Part shown: one piece after another, positions 11,259 to 23,213 of the stretch
How the letters are laid out: the number at the start of each line of letters is the position of its first letter
Position numbering within the stretch: the stretch's first letter is position 1
DNA from: Larix kaempferi
Lineage: Eukaryota; Streptophyta; Pinopsida; Pinales; Pinaceae
Reading direction: 5' to 3'
DNA: 64,000 bases
NCBI GenBank assembly: GCA_027924585.1
Contig: BSBM01000106.1
Span: 41,683,501 to 41,747,500, forward strand
Made by a program: the position numbers and the translations under genes
Notes under the pieces: generated by a model
Seen by the model: the letters and a program-made list of their open reading frames with translations, nothing else
Databases searched by the model: none
Told to the model about the DNA's origin: nothing

Positions 11259-13040
11259 CTACATAGTTACCTTTATCCAGTTGTGCCAATCATGTGTTTT
11301 TAGGCCTGTAAACTCTGACCCATCTCTCATGAATAAGTTTTTTAATGTTACAGCAAAACCAGAAGGAAATATTATGCTTTTCATTGTATCAATGATGTTT
11401 TCTTTCTCCTCTGATGTAAAAATCCACAGAGCATGAACATATGAGTTGTTTTCATGCAACCACATGTTCGGCATGATATTGGCAACTTGGAGGTCCTTTC
11501 ATAACTTTATTTGCGCTTCATGGTTGGTTCCATTTATATGTTTCCTCAAGCACTCTGCCACATTTTTCCCGATGTGCATAGTATTAAATAGGTGGGCTAT
11601 TGGAAAGTTCTCACAATACTCTAATTTATAGAAAATAGAGAGTCTTTTCATTCCTAGTGGAAATCCCGCCCCTTCTTTTTTGTCATACAGTGCTTTCCAC
11701 CTAGAAGGATTCTTCTTTCTTGGCTTCCTCATTTCCACTTCCTTTCCATTGAACTTATTTTTCTCACGCACTCGATAGCGATGATTTTGTGATAAGAATT
11801 GTGTATACTCATCATACACAGTTTTATTAAGATCCTTTGAGTACCTAGATACAACATTTTCGGCCCACATGATTGACAACCATGTTTCCCCTTTGTTTGT
11901 AGCCCTGAAATAAGTATGGAACGCATATTGAGTAAATGGTAAAATGAACAAAATAATTACAAATGTAATTTATAATATATTACCACAACAAATAGAGAGT
12001 CGCAGGGCATCATGAATTGTCCAAATAAGGATCACATGAAAGAGGAAGTTTCTATCATTGATAGGTCTTGATACATCTTACATATTTACACCATCCCATA
12101 ATTCGTGAAGCTCATCAATGAGGGGTTCCATGTATACATCCATATCCTTTACCTGATACTTCCCTAAGTAAACAAAAAGTTTTGTATCGGGGTTTAACTA
12201 AGTTGAATTTTTGTGTATATAATCTTCAAGAAAGCATTGCATTAATATGTTCTAGTACCTGGTATGATGAGAGTTAACATTGCATGCTCCTTTTTCATTT
12301 CCATCCAAGGGTGGAGATTGTTGTTAATAATTAAAACTGGCCAAACAGAACATGTTGTTCTAATATCTCCAAACGGATTGACACCATCCATTGCTAGAGA
12401 AATTCTTGCATTCCTTGGCTCATTTCTTAAATGTGGCCATTTTCCCTCAATATCTTTCCAATATTTTCTATCCGCGGCCATACACATGACACCATCTTGG
12501 CTCCTCCCTTGTGCATTATAATCCATATATTTTTCCAACTCCTTGAATTTTAACATTGTCTCAAACCTTGGCTTTAGTGGAATGTGTCGTAGTACTTTAT
12601 AAGGAACCTTCTTGGATACTTGATATTTACGATACCTATCTGTGTGACACACTAGGCATTGTTGCAAATTTGAATTCTTTCCATAGTAAAATATATGGTC
12701 ATTTGGACATGCATCATATGTATTGTACTCCATTCCAATGTATTTCATTACTAAAGATACTTCTCTATGAGAATGAGGCAACTTATTGTCCTTTGGAAGT
12801 ATCTTATTTTCCAAAAGTCTACATGATGAAACAAATGATTTTATAACAGAAGTATACACAATATTCAAAACTTTTAAGACATTTAGATCATTAATTTATA
12901 GGAATATCAAATCCTACCTTAATATATCAGTAAAGCATGTGTTTGTCAATCCATGTGTAACCTTCAAATTCAACAACAACATAAGTGTCGCCAATATAGA
13001 AGTATCTGCATTTGGGAAAAGAGGCGTCCTAGCCAAATGA
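11259..13040 (-). pseudogene. CACTA tnp2-family transposase, fragmented
   Basis: Four pieces in order along the minus strand: 13040-12890 (reads LKVTHGLTNTCFTDIL), 12868-12242 (208 codons with DACPNDHIFYYG, LVCHTDRY and LAMDGVNPFGD), about 12155-12000 (MDVYMEPLIDELHELWDGV, then a stop), and 11951-11259 (about 230 codons with one stop after AQIKL, holding FNTMHIGKNVAE and GLKTHDWHNW). These are hallmark blocks of the tnp2 DDE transposase that cuts CACTA ends. The family protein normally runs about 700-900 residues before DUF4218, so most of the length survives. Stops and short gaps between pieces show it is dead, though some gaps (for instance 12241-12160) may be introns. No alternative family fits this block order. 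Confidence 0.85.
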
Positions 13041-13287
13041 GATAGAGGGAATCAATAACTTCTTCAGAAGATGTGTAGAAGTCTTGGATAAATTCATTAA
13101 CACCAGCCTCATTTATCTACGAAGTAGTTTCATCCATAAATGTGTCTTGTTCTTCATCTTGAGAATGGCTATCATCAGTGATATATGTCGGTTCTCTAGG
13201 AACATTGGGAACTGAAAGCGGGTTTTCATCAAAAAATCATTTGAAATGATCAATAATAATGTATTAAATAATGTGCATATTTATTTA

Positions 13288-13593
13288 TTATAAGAATAAC
13301 AATTTGTTAATTTTATAGTGTACCTCTTCTATATAAACTCCATAGTTCAATCTATGGATACCAACTAGTCGTCGCTTCTTTAGTTTCCTATTTTGGCACC
13401 TTTTGCAAGTGCAATATATCATTTCATTGAAATATTCATTTGTCCTTGGAGCAGGTATTGGTTCCCCTTCATCTGAATATTCAGAGGATGATTTGCTATT
13501 TCCCTGAATGCACCATGTATTATAAAAAATAAGAGTGCAACTTTTAACACAAGTATTACATCTTTCCCAAAATAATATGACTCTTAGGTGCAT
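13288..13593 (-). pseudogene. Transposase-associated domain fragment (CACTA N-terminus)
   Basis: The 101-codon frame contains IYCTCKRCQNRK followed by a basic run and 'VGIHRLNYGVYIEEVHY'. The C-x-C-x2-C pattern and the following 'hydrophobic-G-Y' stretch match the plant transposase-associated domain that precedes tnp2 in CACTA proteins. In that family the domain is a putative zinc-binding, DNA-contacting module. The first 35 or so residues do not look conserved, so the 13593 start is arbitrary. It lies about 250 bases upstream of the next tnp2 piece, in the right order. Confidence 0.6.
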
Positions 13594-16500
13594 GATATTG
13601 TATAGGTTAAGAAATTTGCAAGAGGTGAACTATAGAGGAGTATGTGTTGGATATTATTTTTTAGATGGTTTAGAGGATTACTACAACGAATTTATGTTTC
13701 TTTGCAAGAGATCAAACATTTAGAGTGAAAGTCATATATGACAATCCAACATTTGTACACACCTTACTTTGTTGGATATCATGCTATTTAGTTGTGATTC
13801 TTGAAAATGAAGAATGGTAAGGGAGTACTAAAAATGATGAGGATTTCAAAAGACTAATGTCATTTTTTCCTTGAATGATTTATAATATGAAAACAACGTG
13901 ATCAGTCAAGCCTTAAGACTTGGCATTAATTATTGGAAAAATTTACAGGTTTAAAAGAGGAATGACATTTTTGTTTCCTTCAGAAGTGACAACCAATCAG
14001 ATGAAAAGGTGAGGTTACAAAGAACCCAAAGTTCCAACACTTATTAATCAAATTTTCACTTTCTTTCCTTTTGCATGTTGAACTCCATCCTTAATTCATC
14101 CTATCCAATCCTTTTTTTTCAATTATAAGTTGGTTGGTCTCAACATCTTAACCCTATTTTTGACAACAATTTTCAAAATACGATTATCGGTCTCTTGCCT
14201 ACCTTACCTTGTCAATTTCTCTCTTATTTGATGGGGACGAATTGAATTATGAATTCTCTATAGGGGTGATTACTTTTCAGTAACTTTTTGTGTATGAGAA
14301 CTTTGTTTGCAATTTTTTAGTGAAAAGCAACTTAACGTGCAAAGGCAATGGTGACAACATCAGCAAAACCAAACAAGAATCCATCAAAAAAAAGAAAATA
14401 TATCAAGAAGCCAACAACAACAACAAAACCAAACAAAAAGCTAGGATGAACTCAGCTCTCATGAAATACCTGGTTTGTCATTTCGTATAGGCACCAAACA
14501 AATGGCGTAAAATAAATCTGCAAAGAAAAGTGTGTGAATGCTAGTTAGGATCATTACGAAAATAGTTGTTGAAATATATGAAAACATGTATCTTAAAAAA
14601 AATTCTGTAACAGTACTCTAAAGGTATCTTGAGCACTAAACACAATTTAAACATGGTTAAAAAGGAAGTGGTTCATAAGAATATATAGCCATTGTATTTT
14701 GACTTGAACTAGGAAAATATTATGCATCAGCTTGTATGTTCCTTGATAATTTTATGCATTAAGTTCCAGCCATATTAAGCTTGTTGTAGTATGCATTCTG
14801 CAGCTTGAATTGTCATGATAACATTGTCAAAATTGTCCTCTAAGTTTGTCCCATTGACCCCATTTTCCTAATCTGGAATCTAGGCACTTGTCCTCTCTTT
14901 CAACCACCTCAAAACATTCAAAATCATTCATTTCATTTTTGTTTTACAAATCTATAATTTACTGTCGTGGATGATAATTTTTGCTTCAGAGATATTCATC
15001 AGTCATGAAATGGACGAGAATGCTTTTGACCTGGAATATGTTCTTAACCTATTTTAATAGTTTGGACACCAGTCATAACATGTCCAAACCACCAACTCAT
15101 GATGAGAATGCTTTTGACCTGGAATACGTTCTTGATCTATTTTAATAGTGTGGACACAAGTCATAACATGCCCATTCCAGCAAAGCGGTTTTTTGTGTTT
15201 TCAGATATATAAGTGGATGAGTGGACCGAAAATTAGTGTTTTTCCATTGGGAATGTGGGGTCAAGTCAAGGATTTGATGGGAGACTATCTTAATGAGGAA
15301 GAACAATTATTGATTCTGAAGAGTAAAAGCTACAACAAACCATCCCATTGATGTCTGAAATTGCAGAAATGTACCCAAGGAAATTACTAAAGCAAGTAAA
15401 ATCCAATACACATGGACTTATGATTACCCAGAATGAAATGTATGTGCGTTTAACCAAACATAGAGAAAGAATGCATCAATAAAGTACATTCCATGGATAA
15501 CATAAAGGAAAGGGGAATAGGGTTACCAATTTCACACACCATAATGCATTTGTCAAGAAAACATAAGCAAATGGAAAAATCATAAAGATCTACAAGACAT
15601 TCTCACCCATAAAGTAGTTCATCAAGCCTCCAGAGTCCAAACACATCCAATACTTATTCCATTAATCTCCAAGGACTACTAACACTAGCTACTCTAAAAC
15701 ATGGCAAATAGACTACAAGCCTTTATAAGAGTAATGAGATTCATTGTGTTTCATTTAACTATGTTTACGTATCTACTAATACGTATGAGCTATACCCATA
15801 CAAGTTACATCATTACTTGTATTTCTTAAACCAATCATAGTTCATAGTGTTTATAGAACTAGTGTATTGTAAGTACGATAGAACAATAATCAATTAATAT
15901 GGCTTATTACTCCTTATAAGTATGAAAGCAATGATACAAGGAATTCAATAATCTCACTCATAGGCACTATATTACTTTATGCATGTTCTGTATGTTAGGA
16001 GATGTATGGGATCTTCTTGATGAGATAATGATCTATATGAAGAATCCTTTACAATATTACAAGAAAAGGGTGAAAATTCCTCGGGTAATTCTTCTTATAT
16101 CCCTCTCCTTCTGCTAATGCATAAAACTCATGATTTTGTATGTTTGTTTTCTACACCTACTGGATATGCCTTCTTTGTCTTTTATGTGTGATTCTTAGTC
16201 ACTTGTAGTTATTGACTTAGTTGCCTATTTATTTAAGTGTTATGCCTCACATTTTATACCACAGTATTATTGTGGTCACGAAATTCAAATACTAAGTAGT
16301 TCATTCCAAGTTGCATATATTTATTAAGAAAACCAACAGAACTGTTGATGAATATTCCTTTTATCTTCTCTCATATTGTATGAGATGAACAATAACAACA
16401 AGAACAACAACACTACTATATTAACAAGAACCACAATGTGGCAATGTCCCTGCTTCTTGCTAAACATTGCTAAACAGATTATGCAATTTTGAATATTAAT

Positions 16501-17700
16501 AGCTATGCCAGATACATAGAAGCTAATTGGAAATAGCCAAGAAGTTGGTTATAATATTGCACAATGATGAAATTAGTTGTGTGTGGGAGCTTGTGGTTGC
16601 GAATGAAGGTGTTTCTTCTATGCATATAAACACCACCTATAAAAATATAGTGGTCATGTTTGATCGCATGGACTTTAGTCCGTCATAGTTGTGCCTCCCA
16701 AATGGTCATTGCAAAGACGATCTAAATGCTACAGCACTCACCCATGACTGTTAGGATCAGTCCATAGAATACAACATCGCTGCTAAAAATTCTAGTTGTC
16801 CATCCAATATGATATCAAATGGTCTAGTACATAGAGTGCTTGAAAACCTTTTATTAAAAGACACTGAAACCAAAAGGATTGCAGTAGTACATTTTAATGG
16901 AAAAAATAAGAAACCCATCTCTAAAATCTGATGCATAAATTTCCTTGAAACTTATAATAAAAACTCAATAACTAAGATAAAACTTTAAAAAACTTAAATA
17001 ATAGGAGAGTAATTTTGATCCTACTCTAAAAATATTTTTCTTGGATCAAAGTATTGACACCCAAAATATTCATAATGGCTCAAGGCTACCACAAAAATGA
17101 CCAATGTGCTCTATTTGAATTAAAATAAAGTCAAAATACTAATAAACCTTCAAATGGTTTGTAAGAGAAATTGCATTAAATCTTAGTGCATTAGATTTTT
17201 TTGCTCAGATCAAAGGAAGACCTAAACGAGGAATTTATAAAATCCCATTTCCCTATATAAAGAGTCATGCTACAATTCAAGTCTAGCTTCAAGCATATGT
17301 AGTCTACTTCCTTTAGATCTCATGTCACAAGTATTTATACATCTTAATCATGTCATTAGCCTCTTTCAAGAATGGAATTGAAAGTGATTGAGCAAATATA
17401 GTTATTATTATTATTAGGTATATGCTGACAAATCGAAACCAAATTAGTCAAGTCAAGATAAAACTTTTGCTATAAGATAGTTCTAATCTTGGTTTCCAAA
17501 GAAGTTATTGCTCCACTTTCAATTAAAAAATTTAAGACATTTACATTTACTCTATATAATTATAGATCTAAAGTTAAAATAAGTTTAGGATAGTATAAGT
17601 CCTCCATATTACACATCTGTGTGATTGACTAGATTGTAAAATGAACCTTTCATGGCATTGATTATGTTTTCTTACACAAATGATGGGATTTTTCTTACAG
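13594..17700. other. Unassigned AT-rich stretch upstream of the cysteine synthase exon
   Basis: About 4.1 kb without recognisable coding matter. It could hold the CACTA 5' end and part of an old intron upstream of the exon at 17701. The 67-codon frame at 15148-15351 and the 66-codon frame at 14290-14490 have no known motif. I searched by eye for earlier cysteine synthase exons (the SSVKDR and SIGNTP motifs) and found none. Confidence 0.5.
15016..15175. repeat. Tandem duplication, 88-bp period
   Basis: 'gagaatgcttttgacctgga' at 15016 recurs at 15104. The copies then share 'ttctta/gacctattttaatag', 'tggacac' and 'agtcataacatg'. Several substitutions separate them, so the duplication is not recent. 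Confidence 0.75.
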
Positions 17701-17964
17701 ACTGTATTGGTGAAGCCAACATCAGGGAATATGAGAATTGCGTTGTCTTATATTGCTGCCAGCAGAGGATAGAAACTCATACTCACAATGCCCTCTTACA
17801 CAAGCCTGGAAAGAGGAGAAACCATGTGTTCCTTTGGATCTAAGCTTGTTCTCACATATCCTGTAAAGGGCATGGGAGGTGTTGTCAAGAAGGTTGCTGA
17901 CCTTTTACAGACAACTCCCAATGCCTTCATGCTTTAGCAGTTTGACAATCCTGCTAATGTCAAG
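17701..17964 (+). pseudogene. Cysteine synthase (O-acetylserine thiol-lyase) exon, disabled
   Basis: Seen: 264 bases open after a TTTTTCTTACAG acceptor and end at CAAG|GTATGTG, a good donor. The translation carries VLVKPTSGN, IAASRG, KLILTMP, SLERGETM, FGSKLVLTYPVKGMGG and TTPNAFML, then QFDNPANVK. Known: PTSGNTG is the substrate-binding loop of the PLP enzyme that makes cysteine from O-acetylserine and sulfide; 'LERR', 'FGAELVLTDPAKGM' and 'QQFDNPAN' follow in all plant copies. Odd: in-frame TAG stops replace the usual Tyr after ASRG and the first Gln of QQF, and the loop's TG is changed to MR. Inferred: one exon of a dead copy with splice borders kept, so it came from genomic DNA and is not a processed retrocopy. 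No other exon was found; the hAT insertion begins 280 bases downstream. Confidence 0.85.
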
Positions 17965-18217
17965 GTATGTGAACAATAGTTTGAGAATCCTGGTCATGTT
18001 TAAGAGTATAAATCAATATATTTAAGGCTTTCAATATGCGATGGTGTATTTAATGTTGATGTTGTCGGAATATTAACTAAATCTTGTTAATGTCAAGGCA
18101 TGTGGTTAATAGTTTCGAATCCTAGTCATATGTAAAAGTATAAATTTGTATATTTAAGGCTTTCAATATACAATAGTGTATTTAATGTTGTTGTTACTGG
18201 AATATTAACTAATAATT
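17951..18217. repeat. 133-bp tandem duplication of exon end plus intron start
   Basis: The last 14 exon bases and the first 120 or so intron bases (17951 on) recur from 18084, with 'gctaatgtcaagg' becoming 'gttaatgtcaagg' and the donor GTATGTG becoming GCATGTG. Both copies run through 'aaggctttcaatat' and 'gtatttaatgttg'. The duplicated donor is GC-type, so it would be weak. Confidence 0.8.
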
Positions 18218-18382
18218 ATGATCCAACAATTCAAATTCTAGGATTACAACTAATAATTATGCACTGGTCCAAATGATCCAAATGGCCAACTTGGACTAGG
18301 TTTGAGTCCCAAAAAACTCGCATTGTATGCATCTTTGCAAAATGCTGTTGATAAGAGACATGCTAATAAATGAAAACTCCCT

Positions 18383-20307
18383 ATGCAAAATGCTTCAACT
18401 AGGGCCCCATTACCATCTAGAATTATTGCCACAAGTAATAAAAGGCCTGCTTTGGGACCTATTGAAACAACATTCAATAACCAAGGAAGAGAAGTAATTG
18501 ATGAGCATGTAGCTCGTTGCATCTATGCAAATGGGATAGCATTTAATTTAGTGTGCTCCCCATATTGGCAACAAATGATTAAAGCGGTCAATGAAGAACC
18601 GAAAGGGTACAAGAGCCCCGGGTATGAAAAGGTCTGCACCACATTGCTGACATTAGAAAGACAATCTGTGGATAGACAGTTGCAGTCAATCCGAGATACA
18701 TGGGAAGAAACAGGTGTGTCTATAGTTTCCAGTGGATGGAGGGATCAAAGAAACCACCCTTTAATCAATGTTATTGCAATATGCCCCCAAGGGGCAATGT
18801 CTTTTAAATCTGTTGATTGCAGTGGAGTAGAGAAAGATGCAACATTCATCTCCAATATTCTTATTGATGCAATATAAAGTGTGGGGTCACAGAATGTTGT
18901 CCAATTTATCATGGACAATGCACAGGTATGTAGAGTTGCAGGGTTGATTATGGAGGGTCAATATGATCACATATTTTGGACTCCATGTGCAGTGCATTCA
19001 TTGAACCTTATGCTTTCCAATATTGGTGAGATTGAGTGGATCAACAAAATATATGTAGCATCAAAGGAGATCCAAATGTTCATAACCAATCATTCGATGT
19101 CCCAAGACATATATAGGGGTTTTGCAAAGTTGGAGCTATTGAAGGTACCCCATTCTTAATTAGTTTTATTTGACAATTTGTATTATGAATTATGAATTTT
19201 AATCGTATATGATTTATCATTTCAAATCTGATATATGACTTTTCAAAACTTATGTAGGTTGTTGAAACTCATTTTTCCTCCCACATTTTAGTCCTAAAGA
19301 GCCTTGTGGAAGTTAGGCAAGCATTACAAGCAATGGTCATTGACCCTCTTTGGGAATCATGGAGGACTTCCACTTCTTATAGGGGGGGGGGAATCAAGTC
19401 TATCATTCTTGACGATGCATGGTGGGACAAGGTCCAATACCTTTTGCGGTTTACAGAACCAATCCTGACCATGATCAGGACATTTGACATAGATATGCCT
19501 TGCTTGGGGGAAGTCTATGAAAACATAGATAGTATGCTAGAGAGAATAAGGGAAATTATCAAGGCAAGTGAAAGTGACCCTTTTGAAGTATTTTACAATG
19601 AAATAAAGGACATAGTTACCAAAAGGTGGAACAAAATGACCACACCATTACACCTTTTGGCCTATGCACTCCACCCCAAATATTATCATTGCAAAATTTT
19701 GTCTTTACCTGGTAGGACAGCCCCAAACAAAGATTCTGAAGTGGTACAGGGATATAAGACAGCTTTGAGGAATATATATAGGGATGGGGGCATTGCATTG
19801 GAAGTTCGTAAGGAATTTGGAGCATTTGTACAATCCACTGGTAACTTTTTAGATCCACTAGCCATGGTTGATCGAGGGAATCTTGATCCTATTACTTGGT
19901 GGGGATTCCATAGCGGGGATAGCATTCATCTCTCAAACTTGGCCACTAGGTTGTTATCACAGGTTTCTAGTTCCTCATCAGCTGAGAGGAATTGGAGTAC
20001 ATATGGCTTCATCCATTCAGTGAAGCGAAACAGATTAGGAGCAGCAAAGGCCGAGGATATTGTGTATGTTCATTCCAACCTCCGCCTTCTATCACATCCT
20101 TGTCCATAGTATAAGAAAGGTCCGAGAAAGATGTGGGATGCGGAGCCCGAGATTTCTGATTTAAACATGACATTGAATGCCATGACTCACCTCAACCTAC
20201 TTGAGGAGGTTACACCACCAATTCATCCTTCTTCTATAGCTTACAACATTTCCAACACCCCAGTATCTATTCATGATGTAGAGATTCAATACGCAGATGA
20301 GGAATAG
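18383..20307 (+). pseudogene. hAT transposase (DUF659 / Dimer_Tnp_hAT) with one intron and stops
   Basis: Seen: the frame begins weakly at 18262 (a TGA interrupts it before 18383). It then has DEHVARCIYANGIAFNLV, TTLLTLERQSVDRQL, SGWRDQRNHPLINV, a TAA at 18875, QNVVQFIMDNAQVCRVAG and IFWTPCAVHSLNLML. A 113-base phase-0 intron (19145-19257, GT...AG) follows, then VVETHFSSH, and WWGFHSGDSIHLSNLATRLL with SSSSAERNWSTY and NRLGAAKAEDIVYVHSNLRL. A TAG at 20107 is followed by 65 more sensible codons ending at 20307. Known: DUF659 is the catalytic-core region of plant hAT transposases, and the SSSSAERNWS block is the C-terminal dimerisation domain. The N-terminal BED finger that binds the element ends is absent. 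Only three stops and no frameshift indicate a fairly young death, or a C-terminus relocated by the last stop. Confidence 0.85.
19145..19257 (+). other. Intron of the hAT transposase
   Basis: GTACCCC...TTATGTAG, 113 bases. Removing it joins ...LELLK to VVETHFSSH in the same frame, as expected in hAT proteins (LLKVxETRFxSH). It contains in-frame stops, so it must be spliced for a full protein. Confidence 0.7.
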
Positions 20308-20356
20308 ATCCATTTCGTGATATGTAGTTAGATATACTTTACATTAATATCACATT

Positions 20357-20578
20357 AGTAGAGTGATCATTGATCACTCATTTTTGTAACTATCATCCTT
20401 TTCAATTTTCTATGAGGCAAATATCATTTCAGTTTTCACTGTTTCAGTGTTCATATTATATATAGAACAGTAGAGTGATCATTGATCACTCATTTTTGTA
20501 ACTGTCATCCTTTTCAATTTTCTATGAGGCAAGTATCATTTCATTTTTCACTATTTCCGTGTTCATATTTATATATAA
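20357..20578. repeat. 112-bp tandem duplication with a GTGATCA palindrome
   Basis: 'agtagagtgatcattgatca' at 20357 recurs at 20469. The copies differ at about ten positions. Each contains GTGATCATTGATCAC, a perfect inverted repeat around one base, followed by 'tttttgtaact'. It lies just 3' of the hAT coding end, probably in the element's 3' untranslated or subterminal region. Confidence 0.8.
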
Positions 20579-20689
20579 TATCAATTCTAGTGATGTGACT
20601 CGTGAATGGTTTTGATTATACACATTGAATATATTTTTAAAATTTTTTAAAATATTATTATATTTTTTGTACTTGACATATCCTGGCCA

Positions 20690-20785
20690 TATCCGAATCC
20701 TGGATTTTCAAAAATATGCCAAATCTATATCTAGATTTGGATTTGTATCCGTATCAGTATCCGTATCCTAGTAACCTTGGTATTA
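20690..20785. repeat. Candidate right terminus of the hAT element
   Basis: Contains the repeated phrases 'atccgtatcagtatccgtat' and 'gatttggatttgtatccg', ending 'cctagtaacc'. Internally repeated GTATCC motifs followed by a short conserved end are common in hAT subterminal DNA. No matching left end (GGTTACTAGGATAC) was found, so this is inference. Confidence 0.35.
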
Positions 20786-23213
20786 ATGCATTGGTTAGGC
20801 CTTTCATTTCTTTAAATCCATTGAGTGTCTGGACAAATAACAAGTATGAGAAAATAGAGTTGTAGTGGTATTGTCAGTAAGTTGATCCAAAGAACAAGGT
20901 TAGCTCACTTATGTTTTGGTTTGCTAAAATTCTTAATGTATGTCCCATTTTATACCTACTAAGTTCTGCAAGGTAAGGACAATGGTGGGAGGGGTTTATT
21001 TGATTTCTTTTATGGAATCATGGATAGGTTTTATTTGATCCTCTTTTATGACATAATGAGATACCAAGGTTTTGTTTCCTCCTCACATTCTGAATGCATC
21101 ACTCTCTAATGTGGGTTTCTATAGGATAACCCCAGGAGTCTTATCAACTGTGTTGCATTGTAAGTAGCCCTTTTATTCATGCATGCTCCATCTTTAGGGT
21201 GGGAAGGAAGAGATATTTTTATACATACCCTCGATCCAGTGCCCTATCGATTACTTCCTTTATTTACTTAGCATTAGCGTCACACCCTCCCAAAAAACTA
21301 AGCTCATTTCACTTTCAAACAAAATCCAAGATAGCATTTGGGAAACTATCATTAACCCTAATTTTGATTGGAAAATATGTAACTAGTCTTCCACTCTTAA
21401 CCATACAACTCATCTCCTCAATAAACACCTCATTATCCTACACAACCCTCATTTCCCCACTCTTGATCACAACCACAAAACAATTTCCCAAATGGATAAC
21501 AACATAATTGTCCCACCCAAACTCTCCTTTGATAGTGTAACTCTTATTTCATACGAAATTTATTATCACAATAAATTTCTCATTCAATCCCTAAAAAATG
21601 AGCCCTTGCCCTAGATCCTCTCTTCTATGTACTACTAAAAAATACAACACTTTATTTCACAGATATTGCAAAAACCATAATCCCAAGGTTCCATCCATTC
21701 TTTGTCTCCCTCCAATTGAATATCACCCCCCATTCCTATTGCACCCACACATATGGTCTCTCTTTCTCACTTGTATGAACATAGCATTGTTGTGGTATTA
21801 ACATTGTACTTGTTTATGAATTAAGTCCTAGTTTATCAATGAAGAACTAGTTCTATAAGTGTAAACTAGAAAATATTAAGATGGTATCTACTTGTCTCTA
21901 TAATCATTTCTAATCCTTATTCAACCCTTTGAGAATATGAAGAAATATGACCCAATTTTATGAATCCAAAAGTATTATATATTGATCCCACCTTTCATGA
22001 TAGGACATCCCACAATATTTTTTTAAATCACCTTCACTTAATTAATTAAAATGAAGGTCATCTATTACTTACTAACCATTCAAACATAATAAATGTAAAT
22101 ATTCCACAACTATACATAGTAACTTAATCCCTTCTACTACATAACACAAAAGCTTATCCATGTTTCCCATGATATAAAAGGGATTCTGAATTTATCTAAT
22201 ACCTTTTATAAAACATGGAAATGATCCTTTAAGAGCATAATTAATATACCTTCCTAAGAGTAGTTAAGAGGCCTTCAAACACAAAAGCAACACTATGGTA
22301 CTCTTATTTACTTCCTATACTTTCTACTTGAATGAAATGATTATATAAACGCCATATAATAACTACATTCATGCGTAACTTACTAGATGATAAAGAAAGT
22401 GTTATAAAATCATTTACCCATAGATGAAAATTATCCTTGCACAATTACTTACAAAGGCTAAGAATACCAAAGCATTGCTTAAGAAATAACTAAAATTGTC
22501 TTATTCTTTCAAGATACTACATCACTACTTGAACTTATATACAATTGAGCATATACAAATATCTCTACTCATTAAAGTCTTAACATTCCTTGGAACAATA
22601 ATAACAAGTTTACATCAAGAAATAGTATCTGGATGACCTAACTGAAGACTTGAATGCAACATTCCACCCAATCAACTAGTCCTTTGTACGGTGTATGTTT
22701 TCCCACCGAGAGACCATCCTCAAACTGAGAAGGAATCTAGTATGGCTCGAGAATCATTTCATCAAGAGCCCTCCTACTCTTTTGTATCATAATAGATCAA
22801 GACTATCCCTTAGGTAATACACTTAGTATGTAAATATAAAATCTAACAAGATTTAACACAATGGTGTTGGGGCTTTCCCCTTCCTTCACTGTGCACTTAT
22901 ATACTTTTAAAAATTGATGAGAGGCTTACACCATCTTGGGATTCATCCACACATGTTCTTACTAGAACGATGTATATTAATAACAACCAATTAACAAGTC
23001 TAGGGCGTAGCCCTCACGGACTTGTCAAAACTTCCACATGTCCTTACTAGAACGGTGTATATTAATAACAACCAATTAACAAGTCTATGGCGTAGCCCTC
23101 ATGGAGTACTTGTCGAAACACAATCAAATCACTAATTTTTCATGCAATAATGAAATCGACAATATCTAAGAGATGCGTTGACTGTGTTTTTATTTCATGA
23201 CTCATTCTACGCA
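20786..23213. other. Unassigned AT-rich stretch
   Basis: About 2.4 kb without recognisable coding sequence. The frames at 21199-21507 (102 codons, Ser/Thr/Ile-rich) and 21598-21801 show no domain and have the composition of AT-rich DNA. Confidence 0.5.
22947..23115. repeat. 85-bp tandem duplication
   Basis: 'tgtatattaataacaaccaa' and 'ttaacaagtct' with 'ggcgtagccctca' occur twice, 85 bases apart, with a few differences. The second copy has a small insertion near its end ('tggagtacttgtc'). Confidence 0.8.

Larger units (their letters stand above)
9252..13593 (-). mobile_element. Decayed CACTA (En/Spm, tnp2-type) transposon
   Basis: In minus-strand order the region holds a Cys-rich transposase-associated domain, a tnp2 transposase in several pieces, a DUF4218 segment and a DUF4216 domain followed by an acidic tail. 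This is the standard domain order of plant TNP2-type CACTA transposases. The pieces are broken by stops, shifts and probable introns. The limits given are those of recognisable coding matter; the terminal inverted repeats could not be located, so the real element is longer. CACTA elements move by cut-and-paste with a DDE transposase and make 3-bp target duplications. Confidence 0.8.
18242..20590 (+). mobile_element. hAT-family transposon, 5' truncated or degraded
   Basis: A plus-strand hAT transposase (DUF659 domain plus hAT dimerisation domain) lies directly downstream of the cysteine synthase exon. The left end lacks the BED zinc finger and any clear terminal repeat, and the join to the intron sequence near 18242 is abrupt. 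A sequence near 20690-20785 that could be the right terminus is annotated separately. hAT elements move by cut-and-paste and leave 8-bp duplications, which I could not identify here. Confidence 0.75.

Noticed and set aside
15148-15351. 67-codon frame with GQVKDLMGDYLNEEEQLLIL
   Set aside because: Looks protein-like at its end, but I cannot place it in a family and no neighbouring exon supports it.
21199-21507. 102-codon Ser/Thr/Ile-rich frame
   Set aside because: Low-complexity product of AT-rich DNA, no motif.
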